From: Hydrogenoanaerobacterium sp032017025
GTDB lineage: Bacteria > Bacillota > Clostridia > Oscillospirales > Ruminococcaceae
Length of the DNA stretch: 64,000 bases
Assembly: GCF_032017025.1 (NCBI RefSeq)
Contig: NZ_DALZQO010000009.1
Coordinates: 1-64,000, forward strand
Direction: 5' to 3'
Within the stretch, counting starts at the first letter, position 1; every line of letters begins with the position of its first letter. Positions 58,967 to 64,000 of the stretch are shown piece after piece. The notes under the pieces are model-generated. The model was not told the DNA's origin. It saw nothing but the letters and a program-made list of their open reading frames with translations, and searched no databases. The translations under genes and the position numbers were made by a program.

Positions 58967-61327
58967 ATGGCGGTCACAGGACCAAGTTCAAAAATGAAAC
59001 GGCGTATGATGATTTGTATGACGGTGTTGTGTGTACTGGGTACGTTGGGGCTGCTGGTACGCCTGTTCACGCTTCAGGTGGTGGACGCAAAGCAGTATCA
59101 GCGCGATGCAGCAAAGCAGCAGCTGCGAGAGGCGGATATCAGCCCTAAGCGCGGTGCAATCTACGACCGTAACATGAAAACACTTGCGCAAAGCGCAACC
59201 GTATGGACAGTGGTGCTTTCGCCATCTGACATCGGCACATTAAAGGATAAAGACGGCAATGTGGTGCGTTCTGCCGACGAGCTGCGCAATATCATCGCCG
59301 ACGGTCTTTCTGAAATACTGGAGGTAGACCGAGAAAAAATAATTGAAAAATCGCACAGAAACACCTACTACGAAATAGTAAAGCGCAGGGTGGAACGACC
59401 CATCGCCGATAAAGTAATGGAGTTTGCGTCCGAGAATAATATTACATGCATTAGTTTGGAGGAGGACAACAAGCGCTACTACCCTTACGGCAGTCTGGCA
59501 TCGACAGTACTGGGTTTTACCGGAAGTGAGAATCATGGCGCTTACGGGCTGGAAGCAAAATACGACAGTGTGCTCAGTGGAACCCCGGGGCGTGTAGTTT
59601 CAGCGAAGAACGCATGGGGCACCGATATGCCGTTTAAATACGAAAAAATGTATGATGCAACCGACGGCAACAGTATTGTGCTTACGATTGATGAAAGCAT
59701 CCAGCACTTTGTCGAAAAACACCTGGAGACAGCGGTAAAAGAACATAACGTGCAGGCTCGCGCTACCGCCATCGTAATGGACGTCAAAACCGGAGAGATT
59801 TTGGCGATGGCGACTGAGAACGACTTCGACCCTAATGCCCCTTACACCATTGCCGACCCGAACATTGCGCAAAAGCTGGAGCTTGCGAAAGCCGGAGACA
59901 AAGAAGCTGCCATAGAGCTGATTAATAAAATTGAAAATATGAATAAGCGCGAAGAACTGACGGCTAAGGTGGAGAGCGGAGAGGACTATTATGCCGCACT
60001 GCTTGAGCAGATGCAATACAACCAGTGGAGAAACAAGGCGATTTCCGATCCGTATGAGCCGGGCTCGGTGTTTAAGCTTATTACCGCCGCAGCCGCGTTG
60101 GATGAGGGTGTGGTGAACCCCAAAACCTTCTCATACACCTGCTCGGGTTCCATTCAAATTGCAAACAAGCGCATCAGCTGCTGGAAGCATGCCGGTCATG
60201 GCACGCAGGATTTTACCCACATTATGATGAACTCCTGCAACCCCGGTTTTATTACAGTCGGTCAGCTGATTGGCGTGGAGAAGTTTATAAAGTACCGTCA
60301 GGCGTTTGGCCTGCAGGATAAAACGGGAATTGACCTGCCGGGCGAGGCGGGCAACGCAGGGCTGTACCATGAAATTGGGCTGATGGGCACCAAGCTGCCC
60401 AACGTTTACCTCGCATCCGAATCATTCGGTCAGACTTTTAAGGTCACACCCATCCAATTGATTACGGCAATTTCGGCAGTAGTAAACGGCGGTAACCTAA
60501 TGCAGCCGCACCTTGTCAAACAAGTCATCGACTCGGATGGAAATATCATTGAAAATATTGAGCCTAAGGTCAAACGTCAGGTAATTTCAGCCGAAACCAG
60601 CAATACCGTCGCCCTGATGGCAGAGTACGTTGTGTCCGAGGGCTCCGGTAAAAATGCTTACATACCGGGCTACCGTATCGGCGGCAAAACCGGTACCTCC
60701 GAAAAGCTGGATAAGACCAACGAAGAGGGTGCAGTCGATAAGCGAATCTCCTCGTTCCTTGGTTTTGCACCGGCAAACGACCCGCAGGTTGCATGTCTGC
60801 TGATGCTTGACGAGCCGTATATGCACAATCCGTTTGGTTCGGTTATTGCAGCACCGGTAGTGGGTGCAATTCTGGGCGAAACCCTGCCGTATCTCGGCGT
60901 AGAGCCGCAGTACACCGACAAAGAGCTTGCAAAAATAGACATCAAGGTTCCCGATGTTGTAGGCAAAGGCACGCTCGATGCACAAGGCAGCCTGCGTCCG
61001 ATGGGACTGGATTATGAGATTATAGGCACCGGAACAACTGTAATCAAGCAAACTCCGCGTGCTATGACCTCGGTACCCAAAGGAAGCAAGGTACTGCTTT
61101 ACACCGACACTTCAAGCCTAAGCAAACTTGTAACGGTACCAAACGTAGTTGGTATGACGGCACAACAGGCGAATGTTGCCCTTACCGACGTAGGGCTTAA
61201 CATTAAGCTCACCGGTGCTACCGAAGGTGTAAATACCGCTACAAAGCAAAGTGAGCTTGTGGGTGCTCAAGTAGAGCCCGGTACGGTGGTAACGGTACAG
61301 TTTATCAGCAGTGATACTTCTGACTAA
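58967..61327 (+). CDS. penicillin-binding protein with PASTA domains (FtsI/SpoVD type)
   Basis: This 786-residue class B transpeptidase cross-links septal or spore peptidoglycan. A single membrane helix near residues 16-36 is followed by the dimerisation domain (RGAIYDRNMKTLAQSA). The transpeptidase has S367-x-x-K370 in GSVFKLI, S423-C-N and K574-T-G. Two PASTA domains end it (IKVPDVVGKG and VTVPNVVGMTAQQANVALTD). Whether it is the vegetative PBP2B or sporulation SpoVD cannot be told from sequence alone; both occur at this locus. Confidence 0.94.
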   Translation: MAVTGPSSKMKRRMMICMTVLCVLGTLGLLVRLFTLQVVDAKQYQRDAAKQQLREADISPKRGAIYDRNMKTLAQSATVWTVVLSPSDIGTLKDKDGNVVRSADELRNIIADGLSEILEVDREKIIEKSHRNTYYEIVKRRVERPIADKVMEFASENNITCISLEEDNKRYYPYGSLASTVLGFTGSENHGAYGLEAKYDSVLSGTPGRVVSAKNAWGTDMPFKYEKMYDATDGNSIVLTIDESIQHFVEKHLETAVKEHNVQARATAIVMDVKTGEILAMATENDFDPNAPYTIADPNIAQKLELAKAGDKEAAIELINKIENMNKREELTAKVESGEDYYAALLEQMQYNQWRNKAISDPYEPGSVFKLITAAAALDEGVVNPKTFSYTCSGSIQIANKRISCWKHAGHGTQDFTHIMMNSCNPGFITVGQLIGVEKFIKYRQAFGLQDKTGIDLPGEAGNAGLYHEIGLMGTKLPNVYLASESFGQTFKVTPIQLITAISAVVNGGNLMQPHLVKQVIDSDGNIIENIEPKVKRQVISAETSNTVALMAEYVVSEGSGKNAYIPGYRIGGKTGTSEKLDKTNEEGAVDKRISSFLGFAPANDPQVACLLMLDEPYMHNPFGSVIAAPVVGAILGETLPYLGVEPQYTDKELAKIDIKVPDVVGKGTLDAQGSLRPMGLDYEIIGTGTTVIKQTPRAMTSVPKGSKVLLYTDTSSLSKLVTVPNVVGMTAQQANVALTDVGLNIKLTGATEGVNTATKQSELVGAQVEPGTVVTVQFISSDTSD

Positions 61328-61362
61328 ATCGACGAAACATATAAAATGTATCTGTAATTTAA

Positions 61363-61396
61363 GCACAATGCTTTTTGTATACAAAAAGCATTGTGC
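61363..61396. repeat. perfect 34-bp palindrome
   Basis: GCACAATGCTTTTTGTA (61363-61379) is followed without loop by its exact inverse. It lies between the PBP gene and murE with no T run after it. It may be an RNA processing site or weak bidirectional terminator. Confidence 0.7.
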
Positions 61397-61435
61397 GGTT
61401 TGACAGCGGGGAATACCCGCAGAGGGGGTAACTAT

Positions 61436-62875
61436 ATGAAGCTTTATGAGCTTTTAAAAGAGATCGAATATGACAATAAAATAAAGGATTGTGAAATCTC
61501 TAAGGTTACCTGCGATAATCGTGAGGTAATACCGGGGGCGGTATTTGTATGCATCAAGGGGCTGAAGTTTGACGGGCACACAGTAGTACAGCAAGCGCTG
61601 GATGCAGGTGCCGCGGTGGTGGTGTGCGAGCGCGATTTGGGGCTCGAAAATCAGATTCTGGTACCCAATACGCGTGAGGCCTACGCCATAATGTGCGGCA
61701 ACTTTTACGGCAACCCTTCGCATAAAATGAAGCTGATTGGAATTACAGGCACGAACGGCAAAACCACAATAACATATTTGATAAAGCATGTGCTGGAAAG
61801 CGCAGGCAAGCAGGTTGGGCTGATTGGCACCATTCACAATGAAATAGGCGATATGGATGTGCCGGCAACACACACCACCCCCGACCCCGCGGAGCTGCAT
61901 GTATTGTTTTCACGCATGCTGCAGGCCGGTTGCGAATATGTGGTGATGGAGGTTTCCTCTCACGCGCTTGACCAGCACCGTCTGGCCGGCTGCCATTTCA
62001 CTGCGGGCGTTTTTACGAACCTGACACAGGATCATCTGGACTACCACGGCACCATGGAGAACTACTACGAGGCAAAAAAACGGCTGTTCACAATGTGTGA
62101 TACCGCGGTCATCAATATAGATGACCCATACGGCATACGGCTGTTAAATGAAATTAAATGCAAAACACTTACCTTTTCTACCGAAAGCGACAGCGCTAAT
62201 TTTACGTCGAAAAACATGACGTCTTCGGCAACCGGTACCCGCTTTGCATTGGTGGGAGACAGCCTGATTGGCAGGGTGAACTTCTGCATGCCGGGCAAGT
62301 ATTCAGTCTCTAATGCGCTAGCGGCGGGGGTTGCATCGCTTGCTGCGGGTATTTCGTTCGATCATATGATCATAGGCTTATGCAGCTGTACGGGTGTTGT
62401 GGGCAGAACCGAGGTGCTGGATACCCACACCGATTACACCGTAATTCGCGACTACGCGCATACCCCTGATGGGCTGGAGAAGGTAATCGCCACCGTGAAG
62501 GAATTTGCCAAGGGCAGAGTAATTACGCTGTTCGGCTGCGCCGGCAACCGCGACCGTACCAAGCGCCCCAAAATGGCGGAGATTGTATCGCGTCTTTCTG
62601 ATTTTGTCATACTCACCTCCGATAACCCGCGCGATGAAGACCCACTACAGATCATCGAGGATGCAAAACCGGGTCTGCTCGAACATAAAACCCCGTATGA
62701 AATCTTTCCCGACCGCTACGAGGCAATTGAATGGGCGCTTGATTTTGCCAAAGCGGGCGATGTGCTCCTGCTTTGCGGCAAGGGGCATGAAGACTATCAG
62801 GTACTTGATTTTGGTACCATCTGCTTTGATGAAAAAGAGATTGTGCTGAGACTGTTAAAAGAAAAGCAAAACTAA
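61436..62875 (+). CDS. murE: UDP-MurNAc-L-Ala-D-Glu meso-diaminopimelate ligase
   Basis: A 479-residue cytoplasmic Mur ligase adding the third residue of the peptidoglycan stem. GTNGKTT is at residues 105-111, VMEVSSHALDQHRLAG and NLTQDHLDYHGTMENYY follow, and D396-N-P-R399 is the motif that selects meso-diaminopimelate over lysine. The ATG at 61436 has GAGGGGG upstream; an earlier in-frame start at 61391 is not needed. Confidence 0.96.
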   Translation: MKLYELLKEIEYDNKIKDCEISKVTCDNREVIPGAVFVCIKGLKFDGHTVVQQALDAGAAVVVCERDLGLENQILVPNTREAYAIMCGNFYGNPSHKMKLIGITGTNGKTTITYLIKHVLESAGKQVGLIGTIHNEIGDMDVPATHTTPDPAELHVLFSRMLQAGCEYVVMEVSSHALDQHRLAGCHFTAGVFTNLTQDHLDYHGTMENYYEAKKRLFTMCDTAVINIDDPYGIRLLNEIKCKTLTFSTESDSANFTSKNMTSSATGTRFALVGDSLIGRVNFCMPGKYSVSNALAAGVASLAAGISFDHMIIGLCSCTGVVGRTEVLDTHTDYTVIRDYAHTPDGLEKVIATVKEFAKGRVITLFGCAGNRDRTKRPKMAEIVSRLSDFVILTSDNPRDEDPLQIIEDAKPGLLEHKTPYEIFPDRYEAIEWALDFAKAGDVLLLCGKGHEDYQVLDFGTICFDEKEIVLRLLKEKQN

Positions 62876-62895
62876 AATTCTGGGAGGATACCCCA

Positions 62896-64000
62896 ATGGA
62901 TATAAAATTGTCGCTGTCTGCCATCTGTGAGGTCATCTGTGCGGATAAGAAACTGTTTGGAGAAATCAGTTATATCACAACCGATTCCCGCGATATTCGC
63001 CCGGGCTGCCTATTTATTGCACTGCGCGGCGAAAACTTTGACGGGCATAATTACATTGGCAGCGCGTTGCTGCAGGGTGCGCAGTACGCAGTGGCAGAAA
63101 TGAAAGGCGACTATCCCAAGGACAGAGTGCTCTACGTTGGCAGCACCGAAAAGGCGCTGCGCCGCATTGCCTTACTTTATCGCAACCAACTTTCCGCAAA
63201 GATTGTGGCGGTAACGGGCAGCGTGGGTAAAACCACCACGCGCGATATGACGGCGGCGGTACTTTCTGCGGGTTATAAAACGATTAAAACCGAGGGCAAC
63301 CTCAATAACCAAATTGGTGTACCTAAGACGTTACTTGGCATTGAAAGCAGCCACGAGGCGGCTGTGGTGGAGATGGGCATGTCGGGCTTCGGCGAAATCG
63401 AGGAGCTATCGCTCTGCGCCCAGCCGGATGCCGCAATTATCACAAACATCGGCTTGTCCCACATTTTAAGGCTCGGCAGCCGAGAGGGAATCTACCGCGC
63501 TAAAACCGAAATTGCAGCAGGGCTTAAGGCGGGTGCACCGCTTATCTTAAACGGTGATGATGACCTGCTGGCAAGCTACCGCAATCCGCGTTTCAATGTA
63601 GTGTATTTCGGCATTGAAAACCCCGATTGTGCCGTACGTGCCGAAAACATTGCCGGTACCGACAGCGCAACCAGCTTTACGATTGTGTACGGCGGCAGGC
63701 GCATTCCGGCAGAGATTCCTACGATTGGCAAACACAATGTTCTCAATGCTCTGGCGGGGTTTACCGCGGGTGTGCTCATGGGCGTGCTGCCCGAAGCGGC
63801 TGCAAAAGCGCTGGCAGGTTTTTCGCCCACCGGTATGCGCCAAAAAATTGTGGATTGCCGGGGGATTACCATTGTGGAGGATTGCTACAACGCCAGCCCC
63901 GACTCGTTTGTGGCTGCGCTGAACACGCTGAAGGATAGAAGCTGCACGGGCAGACGAATTCTGATTGCAGCAGATATGCTGGAGCTGGGTGCTATTTCCA
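62896..64000 (+). CDS. murF: UDP-MurNAc-tripeptide D-Ala-D-Ala ligase (partial, runs off right edge)
   Basis: The frame is open for 368 codons to the window end. MurF adds D-Ala-D-Ala to the stem peptide. TTDSRDIRPGCLFIALRGEN opens the N-terminal domain, VTGSVGKTTTRDM (GSVGKTT at 108-114, with Val where Asn is common) is the ATP loop, and TEGNLNNQIGVPKTLL, VEMGMSGFGEIEEL and ITNIGLSHI follow. About 80-90 residues are missing. GGAGG lies 7 nt before the ATG. Confidence 0.95.
   Translation, partial: MDIKLSLSAICEVICADKKLFGEISYITTDSRDIRPGCLFIALRGENFDGHNYIGSALLQGAQYAVAEMKGDYPKDRVLYVGSTEKALRRIALLYRNQLSAKIVAVTGSVGKTTTRDMTAAVLSAGYKTIKTEGNLNNQIGVPKTLLGIESSHEAAVVEMGMSGFGEIEELSLCAQPDAAIITNIGLSHILRLGSREGIYRAKTEIAAGLKAGAPLILNGDDDLLASYRNPRFNVVYFGIENPDCAVRAENIAGTDSATSFTIVYGGRRIPAEIPTIGKHNVLNALAGFTAGVLMGVLPEAAAKALAGFSPTGMRQKIVDCRGITIVEDCYNASPDSFVAALNTLKDRSCTGRRILIAADMLELGAIS

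Noticed and set aside
1..64000. CRISPR arrays, insertion sequences and rRNA genes
   Set aside because: I saw no regularly spaced repeats, no transposase-like frame with flanking inverted repeats and no rRNA sequence in the window.

Overview
The window looks like a chromosome segment of a Gram-positive anaerobe of class Clostridia (Oscillospiraceae/Ruminococcaceae-like). The evidence is a V-type ATPase operon, FeoAB with a FeoB-associated Cys-rich protein, a DtxR-type regulator, a DUF1540 protein, iron-dependent alcohol dehydrogenase, the ylxM-ffh-rpsP-khpA-rimM-trmD order and a mraZ-rsmH-ftsL-PBP-murE-murF division cluster. The taxonomic call is inference. Two runs of ten N (25092-25101 and 57449-57458) interrupt cutC and rsmH and look like scaffolding placeholders.

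Positions 1 to about 18,480 are the accessory end of an integrative/conjugative-type element, probably of the Tn1549-like Firmicutes class. All genes lie on the minus strand: two proteins of unknown function, five ArdA-like antirestriction paralogues, a MmcB-like nuclease, an LPD28 protein, an ankyrin-repeat protein, a winged-helix protein, a D12-class DNA adenine methylase, DUF4240, DUF3849, YodL, DUF6133 and SpoVG-like proteins, and a very long SLH/Ig-repeat surface protein that runs off the left edge. No integrase, relaxase or VirB4/VirD4 gene is inside the window. The most striking pattern is a shared C-terminal Met/Gly tail (MEMGGM or a close variant) on ten otherwise unrelated proteins. 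Its codons usually contain the Shine-Dalgarno sequence of the next gene, but some copies sit where no gene follows. A tRNA-Val gene, with its 3' end facing the element and a mismatched acceptor stem, marks the probable right boundary.

From 18.5 to 25.4 kb come a DUF1540 gene and a sugar PTS block (HPr, enzyme I, BglG/LicT-type antiterminator, IIA, IICB). Its leader contains an RAT antiterminator site overlapping an intrinsic terminator, and its HPr lacks the regulatory Ser46. cutC follows. From 25.5 to 34.4 kb is a complete nine-gene V-type ATPase operon. From 34.4 to 44.2 kb are an ABC transporter with a very long coiled-coil permease (minus strand), a YibE/F protein, an Mrp-type ATPase and a feoA-feoB-Cys-rich protein-dtxR operon.

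From 44.2 to 49.5 kb are the protein targeting and RNA maturation genes and a probable Rex-controlled alcohol dehydrogenase. From 49.5 to 56.6 kb are a small membrane protein, an AI-2E family transporter, a DUF554 protein, a second HPr with Ser46, uvrC, a structured leader before rsmD, rsmD, coaD and a coiled-coil protein. From 56.8 kb to the right edge is the division and cell wall cluster, starting with an autoregulatory MraZ box array and ending inside murF.
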